Below are positions 17,663-25,442 of a stretch of 52,077 nucleotides of DNA, in pieces. The DNA is taken from positions 1 through 52,077 of the IMG/VR virus record IMGVR_UViG_3300047586_000137. The stretch is one strand, 5' to 3'. Positions within the stretch are counted from its first letter, which is position 1, and each line of letters starts with the position of its first letter. This stretch comes from a virus. The translations under genes and the position numbers were made by a program. The notes beneath the pieces were generated by a model that was given only the letters and a program-made list of their open reading frames with translations, searched no databases and was not told the DNA's origin.

Positions 17663-20600
17663 ATGCACAAACTTCTCTGCCTGATTCTCTTCGCGCTCGC
17701 CGCGTCGGCCCAGACCAGTCCGACGATGATCCTGACGCCGACCTATATCGCGACTCTCAAGGCGCGAGTCAACGGCGTCAACCCCGTACCGGCGGAATGG
17801 ACAATCCTGAGAACACGAACGGATAACGGCTCTGCCGGCTGCGATTTCAATATTCAGTACACCGCCGGGACGCCTGATCATCTGCCACCCGTCTACGCCA
17901 GCATGGAGCACTATACAGACGCCCAAGGCAACGGAGGCAACGGCTATATCGCTATCGGCTCAGATGCCAATAGGTATGAGGGTGGCGATGTGATGATGGG
18001 GCTCAGTCTGAGCCTTTGCTATCTGGTTCTCAAAGACGGCGATGTTACGCCTTACGGTTGGAATTCTGGCAACGGCTACACCTGGAACGGGATCGCCCTG
18101 ACGCCGCAGCAATATGGACTGCTCGCTGGGATACAGGCCTTCAAGATTCTCAACAAGGCTACGCCTACCGCCGCTAAATCAACGCCAGCCTCAAGCCCTA
18201 TAAATTGGGGAGGATTGGCGTGGCAGACCATACAAGGTGCACCCCCTGCCCGCATGTTTCGCAACAACGGTAGTGCCGGTTCGCAGGTTTACGGCACAAT
18301 CGACGCGCTGACAGCCAACGCAGTCACGAATGCCACCACTGCGGCGGGAAACAATACGCTTCATTTCACCAACGCGAAAGCCATGGCCTGTGATCTTGTG
18401 TTCACTGTGGGCGATCAGGTATCGGGAACAAACATTACTGCGGGCACAACCGTCTCTTCGATTGGCACGGGCGGAGCGGATGCCCCATGCGGCGGCTTGC
18501 TGGTCACGAGCGTTGTTCTCTCCGCGAACGTGACGGGTAGCGGTGTAGCCTCCGGCGCGGTGATCGCGGATATCCCATCGAATTCCTGCACTTCACCGGG
18601 ACAAGCCCCTGTCTTCGTTGGCGGGAATCCAGGTTCGGGCACGTCTCATACTGCCATCACGCTATCAAACATCATGGGTCCACTGGGGACGCAGCTCAAC
18701 GGAAACACTTACTACGTTTCGACGCTTGTCACCACCACGGGGGGATGGAATAGCTCGAATTATGGTTACTATCTGGATACGACCAGCGGAGGTGGAACCA
18801 GTGTTTGCACCGTTCCAAACCAAGGCGCAAGCTACAAAGGTGCGGTGGTCGGCAGCGGTCAAAACTACAACCACGACCAGGACCAGGACTACGAATTCCC
18901 ACCCAGGTATTTTCTTCCGGGAATGTCGCTCCTGTACGACTGGCTGCACCCGCTCATAAATCAATCCGTGGCGACTGGGCTAAACGGCTTAGCCAGCACC
19001 ATCTCGGCTACGAGTGGGGGCGCATCTATTACGGGCACATTCACAGCCAGTGGTTCGGCCTGGAATGCTTCGACAAACCCGTGGACAGACAGCACGGCAA
19101 CCGCGAACGGCAACTACCCGCAAGCTATCTTAGTCGGCTACTCCACACTTCAAGCCCAGGCGCTCGATGCGATGGATTCCTGGATTCGCGGGCTGTTTCT
19201 CAACTACTACAACGGGAACGATCTCCAGACCTTCGTTGTAGCGTCAAGCAACTACCACTGGGGGCACTATGCCGGTCTGGGGTTGGCCGGCATTGCCGCC
19301 TACAACGATGACTCGCGTGGCCATGTCTGGTACGACTACTGGCGCAACCACATGCATCTAGCCATCGACCAGCCATTTGCGGCGCGCTGGTTTGGTGCAA
19401 ACGGCAACATGATGGACGCTTGGAATTACCAGAGCTTTGCCATAAGCAACATTGCCCTAGCTCAGATTTCCAACATCACAGCGATGGGTGACGATTTGGT
19501 TTCGAATTCCGCCCAGCCCTACTCTTGGATTGTTGGGCTGGAGTACTATAAGCATAATCTGGAGCCAAATGGGAATTCGGAATTGACGCGCGGTTACGTT
19601 GAGTATCCAGGATGGTCCACTAGTCCGCTATACGTGAATCAAGCCTATGCGTCCGCATTGTTTCCCGTTCAATACTTAGCCGACCTTGAGAACCACACCT
19701 TAAAGAACAAGTTCCGCAGCTATGTTCAGTCTTTCATTACAAAATGGGGAGAATCCGTTGGTTTAGGGGACGCCTATACGCCTTTTTTGTTCTGGGACCC
19801 AAGCGCTACTCAGACGTCATGGAGCAATGAGCCTACGGTCTTGGGTAATCTGGCCAACCCCGCTGGCGGCTACGGTCATGTCTACATGCGAAGCGACTGG
19901 ACGACCGGGGCCATTTTTGCTGATCTTGCCGCACGACCTCTGATTTATGACCAAGGAAACGGGAAGGACCGCTACGATTCGGTCGGCACAATGCTGCTCC
20001 AGCGTGGGTCTAACACCATGCTGGTCAACCCGCTGGCCGAGTGTGTGCGTGAAGCCCCGATAACCCAGGTCGGTATCGGGGTGACGTTGTTCAATAATGC
20101 CACCGCCTGCTGGAACTACGTTTCAAGCCTTTATCTAGGTGGTGGTTACTACCAGCCCATGCAGACAGCCGGGAATCCCAGCACCACGACGACGGTTGGG
20201 TCTGTTACTCTCACCACCAATGCTTCCACGGGTTCCGGGGCCGTGCTGCATTTCGCTTCTACGGCGGGCGCGACAACGGGCATGATTGCCATTGGGACTA
20301 ACATCCCTAGCTTTGCGTATGTGTTGTCGATCGGTTCTACAAGTGTGACATTGAACCAGAGCGTCACTGGGACCGGCGTGGGCAACGGGGACACTATCAT
20401 CCTGGCTACAATTGATTCCTATGGTGGTCGCTATGGCGAAGCACAGGGCGGTACTGCAGTAAACAACTACTTCTTTATGCAGCCCGGATGGTTGGCTGCG
20501 CGTGCTCCCGTGTGTACTGGGGCTGGCTCACCGTACGCTCCCGCCGCTTCTTATAGTGTCACCACCGGTCATAGCACCGATGCCTTTACCGTGACGCTGG

Positions 20601-22351
20601 CATCTCCGACTACGGATGGCTGGGGCACTGGAACTCCGATCCTGCTTACTTGGTCATCTGGCGCTACTGCCCCGACTTATTATGTGTCTGACGGTAGCGG
20701 AACGACAGCCAGTTTTGGCGCGGGTACCCTTTACCAGATCACGAACTGGAGCGGGAGCGGGGGCACCCGCACCTTCGGCCTTGCGATTGCCCCAACGAAT
20801 TTCGGAACGTGGGCGGGATACCCGACTACAGGCCTAACAGCAGTAACGATTGCCGCAGCGGGGTCAGGCACGCAATACATCCAAGGGGGAACTTGCAACT
20901 CCGGAATCGGCACCATGGAGGCGGAAACGCACCCGACCCGAATTGATCTGCTGGAGTCCACGGCAAGTTACGCCTACGCCCGAGCCGTGAATATGGAAGC
21001 TCTCTATAACAACAATCCGTATCTGACCGGTTACAAGGGGCACGTCTTAGCCAATCAGCGCGAGGTGCTGTACCTGTTGCCTAAGCTGTTCTTGGTGTAT
21101 GACCGGACACGAAATGCACACTGGAACCAGCAGGCGGTGAACTTTACCAGCATTGTCGATTCTGACGGGGCAAATCCAGCCTACCTCGTAACGGCTGGGC
21201 ATATTTTCCATTCCGGCATGAAGGTCGTTATCAGCGGCGGAACCTGCGCCAGCGGCGGAAAATCAGTGAATGGCCAGACGTACACACTCACGGTCTTGGA
21301 CGGCTACAGGCTCGCACTCAATGAAATCACATCGCCACTTGGGTACACCTGCACGGGCACGGCGACCGGCAACATCTGGGGTCATCAGGTGATTCCATGG
21401 CACACGGGAGCAGTGCCGACCGAGGTAACGACAGGCGGGCAAATCACGGCTGGAATGCGGCAGTGGTACGTGGAGGCTCCGGCTGTGAACATTGCCACTA
21501 TCGGCAACACGACGCCTGTCAAGCTGACGACCAGCACGCCGCATATGCTGAATACGGGTTTTACGATCAACGTGGCTGGAATCACCGGGGTTTGTGCAGG
21601 ATTGAACGGTAACTGGGCGGTCACGATTCCTAGCACCAGCAATTCCACTGATCTCTATACGATGACATTGAACGGCTCGACGGCTTGCGGCGCGGGCACG
21701 GTCGGCTCATCGACCATTCAGAAGTTCAATGGCGCGATCACTTCGATCAAACCGCTCACACCGCCTGTCGTGTTGACCGACTTGTCTTTTGATCAAGGCT
21801 CTCCGCAAACTGCAGGTGGTTTCGTCTACCGCTTGGAGATTCACGACCCGCGCAACTGTACAAGCAATTCGACTTGGTGCCAGGTCTCCGGCGCGGATGG
21901 GGCCGACTCTCAGAATTGGCTCACAGCCCTAGACGCCTCACAGAGCGCGGCAGACACGGCCACTATCACGCCGCTGACGGCCTCGAACGCTGACATGGTG
22001 CAGGTGAGCAGCACGGCTGTGGCGGGCTTCCAGAACTCGCAGGTGGCAAGCGGTGCCTGCAACTCCGGCACCGGACTGTGCTCAATCCCAGCGCCGGCGC
22101 TGCCAATCACGTACATGTTCACACAGCCAGGCGGGGCGGCCAGCCACGTGATCGCGGGCATGACCCCGTCGATCACCTACTACGTCACGGCCGCGGGCGG
22201 CTCAGTGACCATTGCGGCGACGGGCAGCTCGGGCGCCATGACGGCGACGGCCAGCGGGATCCTGGCTTTCTCATCCTCCGGCGGCGGTGCGGCGCCGCGC
22301 AGCGCGATCATCGGGCCGGTGAAGATCGCCGGGCCGGTGAAGATTCAATAG
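17663..22351 (+). CDS. Exported heparinase-II/III-like polysaccharide lyase with inserted tail modules
   Basis: 1562 residues. Signal peptide MHKLLCLILFALAASA then Q. The N-terminal third contains helical segments fitting the alpha-toroid of heparinase/alginate-lyase-like enzymes (YLVLKDGD; LLYDWLHPLI; NYHWGHYAGLGLAGIAAYND; NMMDAWNYQ). Around residues 730-790 comes the heparinase-II/III-type beta domain (GYGHVYMRSDWTTGAIF; MLLQRGSNTMLVNPLAE). Two copies of the ~65-residue tail module are inserted, at about 18329-18577 and 20192-20412. The C-terminal 350 residues are beta-rich with ligand-binding character. It likely cuts an acidic polysaccharide outside the cell. It ends the cassette at a bidirectional hairpin. 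The lyase assignment rests on pattern resemblance, and the substrate is unknown. Confidence 0.65.
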   Translation: MHKLLCLILFALAASAQTSPTMILTPTYIATLKARVNGVNPVPAEWTILRTRTDNGSAGCDFNIQYTAGTPDHLPPVYASMEHYTDAQGNGGNGYIAIGSDANRYEGGDVMMGLSLSLCYLVLKDGDVTPYGWNSGNGYTWNGIALTPQQYGLLAGIQAFKILNKATPTAAKSTPASSPINWGGLAWQTIQGAPPARMFRNNGSAGSQVYGTIDALTANAVTNATTAAGNNTLHFTNAKAMACDLVFTVGDQVSGTNITAGTTVSSIGTGGADAPCGGLLVTSVVLSANVTGSGVASGAVIADIPSNSCTSPGQAPVFVGGNPGSGTSHTAITLSNIMGPLGTQLNGNTYYVSTLVTTTGGWNSSNYGYYLDTTSGGGTSVCTVPNQGASYKGAVVGSGQNYNHDQDQDYEFPPRYFLPGMSLLYDWLHPLINQSVATGLNGLASTISATSGGASITGTFTASGSAWNASTNPWTDSTATANGNYPQAILVGYSTLQAQALDAMDSWIRGLFLNYYNGNDLQTFVVASSNYHWGHYAGLGLAGIAAYNDDSRGHVWYDYWRNHMHLAIDQPFAARWFGANGNMMDAWNYQSFAISNIALAQISNITAMGDDLVSNSAQPYSWIVGLEYYKHNLEPNGNSELTRGYVEYPGWSTSPLYVNQAYASALFPVQYLADLENHTLKNKFRSYVQSFITKWGESVGLGDAYTPFLFWDPSATQTSWSNEPTVLGNLANPAGGYGHVYMRSDWTTGAIFADLAARPLIYDQGNGKDRYDSVGTMLLQRGSNTMLVNPLAECVREAPITQVGIGVTLFNNATACWNYVSSLYLGGGYYQPMQTAGNPSTTTTVGSVTLTTNASTGSGAVLHFASTAGATTGMIAIGTNIPSFAYVLSIGSTSVTLNQSVTGTGVGNGDTIILATIDSYGGRYGEAQGGTAVNNYFFMQPGWLAARAPVCTGAGSPYAPAASYSVTTGHSTDAFTVTLASPTTDGWGTGTPILLTWSSGATAPTYYVSDGSGTTASFGAGTLYQITNWSGSGGTRTFGLAIAPTNFGTWAGYPTTGLTAVTIAAAGSGTQYIQGGTCNSGIGTMEAETHPTRIDLLESTASYAYARAVNMEALYNNNPYLTGYKGHVLANQREVLYLLPKLFLVYDRTRNAHWNQQAVNFTSIVDSDGANPAYLVTAGHIFHSGMKVVISGGTCASGGKSVNGQTYTLTVLDGYRLALNEITSPLGYTCTGTATGNIWGHQVIPWHTGAVPTEVTTGGQITAGMRQWYVEAPAVNIATIGNTTPVKLTTSTPHMLNTGFTINVAGITGVCAGLNGNWAVTIPSTSNSTDLYTMTLNGSTACGAGTVGSSTIQKFNGAITSIKPLTPPVVLTDLSFDQGSPQTAGGFVYRLEIHDPRNCTSNSTWCQVSGADGADSQNWLTALDASQSAADTATITPLTASNADMVQVSSTAVAGFQNSQVASGACNSGTGLCSIPAPALPITYMFTQPGGAASHVIAGMTPSITYYVTAAGGSVTIAATGSSGAMTATASGILAFSSSGGGAAPRSAIIGPVKIAGPVKIQ
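18329..18577 (+). repeat. Shared ~65-residue tail module, copy 3 (expanded)
   Basis: Encodes NNTLHFTNA, VGDQVSGTNITAGTTVSSI, then SVVLSANVTGSGVASGAVI. It is the same module as at 4598-4789 but carries an insertion of about 15 residues with Cys. It lies inside the lyase gene. Confidence 0.6.
20192..20412 (+). repeat. Shared ~65-residue tail module, copy 4
   Basis: Encodes AVLHFASTAGATTGMIAIG, then SIGSTSVTLNQSVTGTGVG. Closest by eye to copy 1 (both share VLHFAST), although that copy is in a non-exported virion protein over 15 kb away. Confidence 0.65.
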
Positions 22352-22356
22352 GCCTT

Positions 22357-22385
22357 GGGCGCTAGGGCGTCCGGCTAGCCAGCCC
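22357..22385. terminator. Bidirectional hairpin between convergent genes
   Basis: GGGCGCTAG (22357-22365) pairs with CTAGC (22375-22379) and GCCC (22382-22385), with a nine-base loop and a two-base bulge. It lies six bases after the stop at 22351 and covers the stop of the leftward gene at 22362. Placement between convergent genes supports termination in both directions. Confidence 0.55.
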
Positions 22386-22634
22386 GACTACCAGCATCAC
22401 CAGCAGCGCTGCGATGGCAAACCCGAGCCCCACGACCGCCCACGAAGATTGAGGTTTCAGGGGAACGGCGGCTGGCGATTCCGCTGGTTCTTGGCGCACC
22501 ATGGGCGCGACCTGGCCGGCCAGAATGGCCGCGCTCCGTTCAATGCTCGCCAGTGATCTCCGCACGGCGGCCACATTTGCCCAAACCACAATCCAGAAGA
22601 TCACGGTCAGAATGAAGACGATCACTTCCCACAT
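22362..22634 (-). CDS. Small two-helix membrane protein
   Basis: 90 residues. Two membrane helices, about 3-24 (VIVFILTVIFWIVVWANVAA) and 68-86 (VVGLGFAIAALLVMLVVGL), are joined by a polar region containing RRSLASIERSAA. GGAG precedes the ATG on the minus strand. It is the last of three leftward genes and, with them, may be expressed in the lysogen. Superinfection exclusion or a lysis accessory role is possible, but nothing specific is recognised. Confidence 0.65.
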   Translation of the reverse strand: MWEVIVFILTVIFWIVVWANVAAVRRSLASIERSAAILAGQVAPMVRQEPAESPAAVPLKPQSSWAVVGLGFAIAALLVMLVVGLASRTP

Positions 22635-22655
22635 GGCTTGTCTCTCCGTGCATTA

Positions 22656-22811
22656 TCACATATTAGCAGCCCGCAGGCGTTCCAAGAGCGCCTGGATCCA
22701 TTCTCCCCACGGCGCCGCCGGCCGCGCCGCGCACGCTAGCCCCAATTCACAGGCCCGATACGAAGTCGGGAAGATGCAATAATTGCACTTTGGGCAGGCC
22801 GCGACGGTCAT
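22656..22811 (-). CDS. 51-residue Cys-rich protein
   Basis: A short leftward gene whose ATG overlaps the stop of the preceding leftward gene (ATGA, 22808-22811). It encodes MTVAACPKCNYCIFPTSYRA, followed by two more Cys and a Trp-containing amphipathic helix. CPKC plus two further Cys suggests a small zinc-binding fold. The overlap and the codon structure make a real gene likely; function unknown. Confidence 0.55.
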   Translation of the reverse strand: MTVAACPKCNYCIFPTSYRACELGLACAARPAAPWGEWIQALLERLRAANM

Positions 22812-23047
22812 CCCTCGACCGCTGCCCCGCGCTGTCCCCCAGGTGCCTTCGGCTTATCTTCTGCCAGTTCGCGTATGGGAACGGGCTTGGACTTTCCTTG
22901 TGCCATATCGAGCAAGTCTTCCAGCAATTCTTCGTACGTCGGCTTCCGTTTGCCTGCTAGGAAGTAGGCATATTGCTGCTCTTTCAGCCACCGGAAGAGG
23001 CGCGGCCCGGCGCGAACCTGCAGAGATTTCGTTTTGTTCTCAGTCAT
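22808..23047 (-). CDS. Small ribbon-helix-helix-like regulator, leftward
   Basis: 79 residues. The N-terminal beta-like segment (KSLQVRAGPRLFRWLKEQQ) followed by TYEELLEDLLDMAQ fits a strand-helix-helix DNA-binding protein. The C-terminus is Lys/Pro/Glu-rich and probably disordered. It is the first leftward gene, 62 bases from the divergent rightward gene that also looks RHH-type, the position expected for a lysogeny regulator. The fold assignment is tentative. Confidence 0.55.
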   Translation of the reverse strand: MTENKTKSLQVRAGPRLFRWLKEQQYAYFLAGKRKPTYEELLEDLLDMAQGKSKPVPIRELAEDKPKAPGGQRGAAVEG

Positions 23048-23073
23048 TTATGTTATCGGTCACAAAAAAGTTC

Positions 23074-23102
23074 TTGACGACTCGATGACAAAGCCGCATA
23101 CT
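23074..23102 (+). promoter_or_regulatory. Rightward promoter in the divergent region
   Basis: TTGACG (23074-23079) and CATACT (23097-23102) are 17 bases apart: five of six and four of six matches to the sigma-70 boxes. Transcription would begin near 23109, at or beside the GTG at 23110, suggesting a leaderless message if that start is used. The span TTGACGACTCGATGACAA also has imperfect dyad symmetry and could be an operator. Confidence 0.5.
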
Positions 23103-23109
23103 CTCCACT

Positions 23110-23475
23110 GTGAATGTAAACCAGCCACTACGTCAGAATACACCAGAAGCGCCAGAAGTGAAATCCCGGATTGTCAGCATCCGCATGCCCGAAAACGAAT
23201 ACCAGTTCTACGCCCGGGAAGCGGAAGCTCTCGACCGGCCGGTCTCATGGCGCCTACTCCAACGCATCCGGCATGGCGGCCTCGTCCAAGTTCCTGAAAC
23301 CGAACCACCATCCTCCTCCATTGGCGGGGCCGCCCCTCAGTCCCGCTCCTCTTCCGGTGACACCGACGCCGGGCAAACCACTGCGGAGATTTGCCATGAG
23401 CGAGAACGTAATTGCATTTCCGAAGGGTACACGGAAGGGCGCGCTGGTGAAATCAGCACTACCCCAAATGATTGA
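23110..23475 (+). CDS. Ribbon-helix-helix-like regulator, rightward
   Basis: 121 residues from GTG 23110; an internal ATG at 23185 is an alternative. VKSRIVSIRMPENEYQFYAR followed by SWRLLQRIRHGG fits the strand, helix, turn, helix of Arc/CopG-type DNA-binding proteins. The C-terminal 70 residues are polar and low in complexity, and the last 80 bases overlap the next gene in another frame. It is the first gene of the rightward set facing the leftward RHH-like gene, so probably a repressor or Cro-like regulator. Confidence 0.55.
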   Translation: MNVNQPLRQNTPEAPEVKSRIVSIRMPENEYQFYAREAEALDRPVSWRLLQRIRHGGLVQVPETEPPSSSIGGAAPQSRSSSGDTDAGQTTAEICHERERNCISEGYTEGRAGEISTTPND

Positions 23476-23644
23476 AAACAGGCGAAATCGAATTCGCTTT
23501 GCAAATCAGCACGACAGCCGGGCGTTCCTGCGCATGTTCCTTTGCGGGTTCAGTTTCCGCGAGGTGGCGCGGAAGCATCCGGGCCGCGAAGACGGGCTAG
23601 CGCGGGATATTCGCGCCGAGCTTTACGACCGCGAGGCCGCATGA
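23396..23644 (+). CDS. Small HTH-like protein
   Basis: 82 residues from ATG 23396 with GGAG upstream. Basic, with a C-terminal helix-turn-helix-like stretch (FLCGFSFREVARKHPGREDG) reminiscent of sigma region 4 or small phage regulators. It overlaps the preceding gene by 80 bases and the next by four. Possibly an early regulator. Confidence 0.55.
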   Translation: MSENVIAFPKGTRKGALVKSALPQMIENRRNRIRFANQHDSRAFLRMFLCGFSFREVARKHPGREDGLARDIRAELYDREAA

Positions 23645-23778
23645 CCGTTTTCGATTGCTTCGTCTTCGTGCTGCAGGCCGTCAGCACCCTCGTGGTGGCC
23701 CTGACGCTCGGTTATTTCTTCTTCCTGGCAGTCGCGAAACTCAAACAGGTCGCTTCGAGGAGGAGCACGCGGCAATGA
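23641..23778 (+). CDS. 45-residue single-pass membrane protein
   Basis: Starts at ATG 23641 overlapping the previous stop (ATGA). One hydrophobic helix (VVALTLGYFFFLAVAKL) is followed by a basic tail (KQVASRRSTRQ), giving an inside C-terminus. Function unknown. Confidence 0.55.
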   Translation: MTVFDCFVFVLQAVSTLVVALTLGYFFFLAVAKLKQVASRRSTRQ

Positions 23779-23984
23779 CTTTGCGCCCTGACGGGCAGGA
23801 ATCTCGGCGGGGCGCACCGGCGGCGGCTTTTCCCTCCTCCTCCTCGGCCGCCGCCGGCTTTTCTGTGGAGGATCCGGAGGATGAGCTTTCCCACTGCCCG
23901 GGCTGTGGCGTGCCGAGCCCTTACGGCCTGATGTGCAGCCTCTGCCGGGAGCAGGAGCGGGAATTTGGAGACTTTGGGGCATGA
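23775..23984 (+). CDS. 69-residue zinc-ribbon-like protein
   Basis: Starts at ATG 23775 in a four-base overlap. The polar, Ser/Ala-rich N-terminus is probably disordered. The C-terminal part has CPGCGVPSPYGLMCSLC, two CxxC pairs 12 residues apart, consistent with one zinc site. Its stop overlaps the next ATG (23981). Confidence 0.6.
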   Translation: MTLRPDGQESRRGAPAAAFPSSSSAAAGFSVEDPEDELSHCPGCGVPSPYGLMCSLCREQEREFGDFGA

Positions 23985-24100
23985 AATCACAATACTGGCC
24001 GGACGGTGACTTGATGTGCGAGGACGCCGAGCCGGTATCAGATGATACCGCCTGGCTCTTGAACGGCTGCGATGACGAGTTGGAGGATACGCTGCCATGA
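23981..24100 (+). CDS. 39-residue acidic protein
   Basis: A very short gene with four-base overlaps at both ends (ATGA at 23981 and at 24097): MKSQYWPDGDLMCEDAEPVS, then an acidic stretch. No family recognised. The linked overlaps make translation plausible. Confidence 0.5.
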   Translation: MKSQYWPDGDLMCEDAEPVSDDTAWLLNGCDDELEDTLP

Positions 24101-24393
24101 ACGCGACGGAACGACACTACCGGGCGGATGAAATCGCTAAACTGTGGGGCGTTTCGCGGCGCATGATCCAGCGGATCTTCCGGGAGGAACCCGATGTGTT
24201 GCGGATCCGCACTGGCCTTCGCAAAACGACCATCAGCGTGCCGGAGTCAACCCTTGAGCGCGTCCACAAGGCGCGGTGCCGGAACGTCGTCGAGGCTTTC
24301 CATCCGCGCAACCGCCGCATCCAGAAGACGCTGGTGCGACGCGACAAAGGGCGCGTAGTGCTTCTCGGTGGTGCGGACGGAAGTGTGGCCTAA
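24097..24393 (+). CDS. Excisionase-like HTH protein
   Basis: 98 residues. Residues 7-30 (YRADEIAKLWGVSRRMIQRI) form a MerR/excisionase-type helix-turn-helix, and TTISVPESTLERVHK matches where proteins of this type usually end. The last ~45 residues lie antisense to the 3' end of the integrase gene (24247-24393) and look like read-through without a conserved domain. Its position facing the integrase suggests control of excision. The rightward gene set ends here. Confidence 0.7.
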   Translation: MNATERHYRADEIAKLWGVSRRMIQRIFREEPDVLRIRTGLRKTTISVPESTLERVHKARCRNVVEAFHPRNRRIQKTLVRRDKGRVVLLGGADGSVA

Positions 24394-25395
24394 GAGATGC
24401 TGGACCGTCCTCAGATCGGCGCCGGATTCGAGCAAGCGGCAGGCGAACGTATCGCGGAAACGGTGCGGGTGAACATGCGCGACACCGGCCAACTTCCCGA
24501 GGGTAATGAGCGTGTGCCGGAAGGACCCTACCGCCGTCTGCAGAGCGCATCGGCCGTTCCAGAAAAAATAGAGGTCAGATTCCCGTGGCAGTGCATCGAG
24601 TGCGGCCAATACCTGGGCGGGGAGGATGAGGCTCACGCTTGCGCCGGTTTTCGCCGTACGGAGGGTGAGCCGGCCATCGCGAACGGCGGCGCGCCGGAGT
24701 CCGACTCCATCACTGACCCGCAAGCCGGAATGCAGCAGCAACAGGATCAGCGCCCGAGCCCGCAAACGGGCGCGCGGCAGCCAGATCTGATTGTGATTGT
24801 CGAGCCTCCAGCGGGCCGCCAGCAGCGCGCGGACCTCGCCGGTATCGAAGGGCAGGGTGGGGATGATCTGCGCCTGGGGCAACCTCAAAGCGCGCGCAGG
24901 GTTGCTCGTGATGAGTCCGGCGTCGACGCACCAGTGGAAAAAGGCGCGGAGGCTGGCGAGTTCCTTGGCCTGGGTTGTCTGCTTCAAGGGCTGATCGCGC
25001 GGTGTCCGCCGGCCATTGCGCAGGCGCATCAAGACGTCGGGGTGGATCTGGGACACCAGACTGATCCTCTCGGCTTCGCAGAAAGTAGCCAAGCAGCCGA
25101 GTATCCGCATGTAGTTGAGGCGTGTGCCGCGGCAGATTTTGCGAGTTTCCAAGTCGGCGAAGAAGTCGATGATCGCGCCGGCAAGCGTGAATCGGTGCTG
25201 CGCGGTGCGCGGATCCTCTTCGATCTGCGCGAGGTTCCGCTCTGCGGACGACCAGGAGCGCGCATGGAGACTGCGGCGGATGCGCTGCCCATCGATCCGA
25301 CCCTCGCACCAGACGGGGCAATCGCAACGGGTGTAGTTGACGCCCTTGGCAGCGTGGGAACAGCGTCGGGCATGGCGGCGATAGAGGGTAAACAC
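24247..25395 (-). CDS. int: Tyrosine integrase
   Basis: 382 residues. It has all catalytic residues of phage tyrosine recombinases: Arg226 (LLHSGLRVSD), Lys249 (TAKTG), His311 and Arg314 (HPHRFRDTF), His337 (LLGHTS) and Tyr347 (TTEKHYAPF). The core-binding SAM-like domain spans about 67-160. The N-terminus has a Cys/His cluster (CSH at 12-14, then CDCPVWC at 24-30), probably a zinc-stabilised arm-binding domain; I associate this opening with acidobacterial integrases. It catalyses integration and, with the excisionase-like protein, excision. It is transcribed towards that gene and their 3' ends overlap by 147 bases. I could not locate attP. Confidence 0.93.
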   Translation of the reverse strand: MFTLYRRHARRCSHAAKGVNYTRCDCPVWCEGRIDGQRIRRSLHARSWSSAERNLAQIEEDPRTAQHRFTLAGAIIDFFADLETRKICRGTRLNYMRILGCLATFCEAERISLVSQIHPDVLMRLRNGRRTPRDQPLKQTTQAKELASLRAFFHWCVDAGLITSNPARALRLPQAQIIPTLPFDTGEVRALLAARWRLDNHNQIWLPRARLRARALILLLLHSGLRVSDGVGLRRAAVRDGRLTLRTAKTGASVSLILPAQVLAALDALPRESDLYFFWNGRCALQTAVGSFRHTLITLGKLAGVAHVHPHRFRDTFACRLLESGADLRTVQHLLGHTSVRTTEKHYAPFVASHQRLLDAAVARMESLDDVPAPRLVDALKG

Positions 25396-25442
25396 GGCGG
25401 AATTCTATCAGATTCGCAGCCTTTGGGAACGCAGTTGGGTAC

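Noticed and set aside
22501-22782. Rightward 93-codon frame between the cassette and the RHH genes
   Set aside because: The leftward frames on the other strand have ribosome sites and an ATGA overlap; this one has neither.
25396-25442. attP site
   Set aside because: The gap beside the integrase is short and shows no convincing core with arm-type repeats; without the bacterial junction it cannot be placed.
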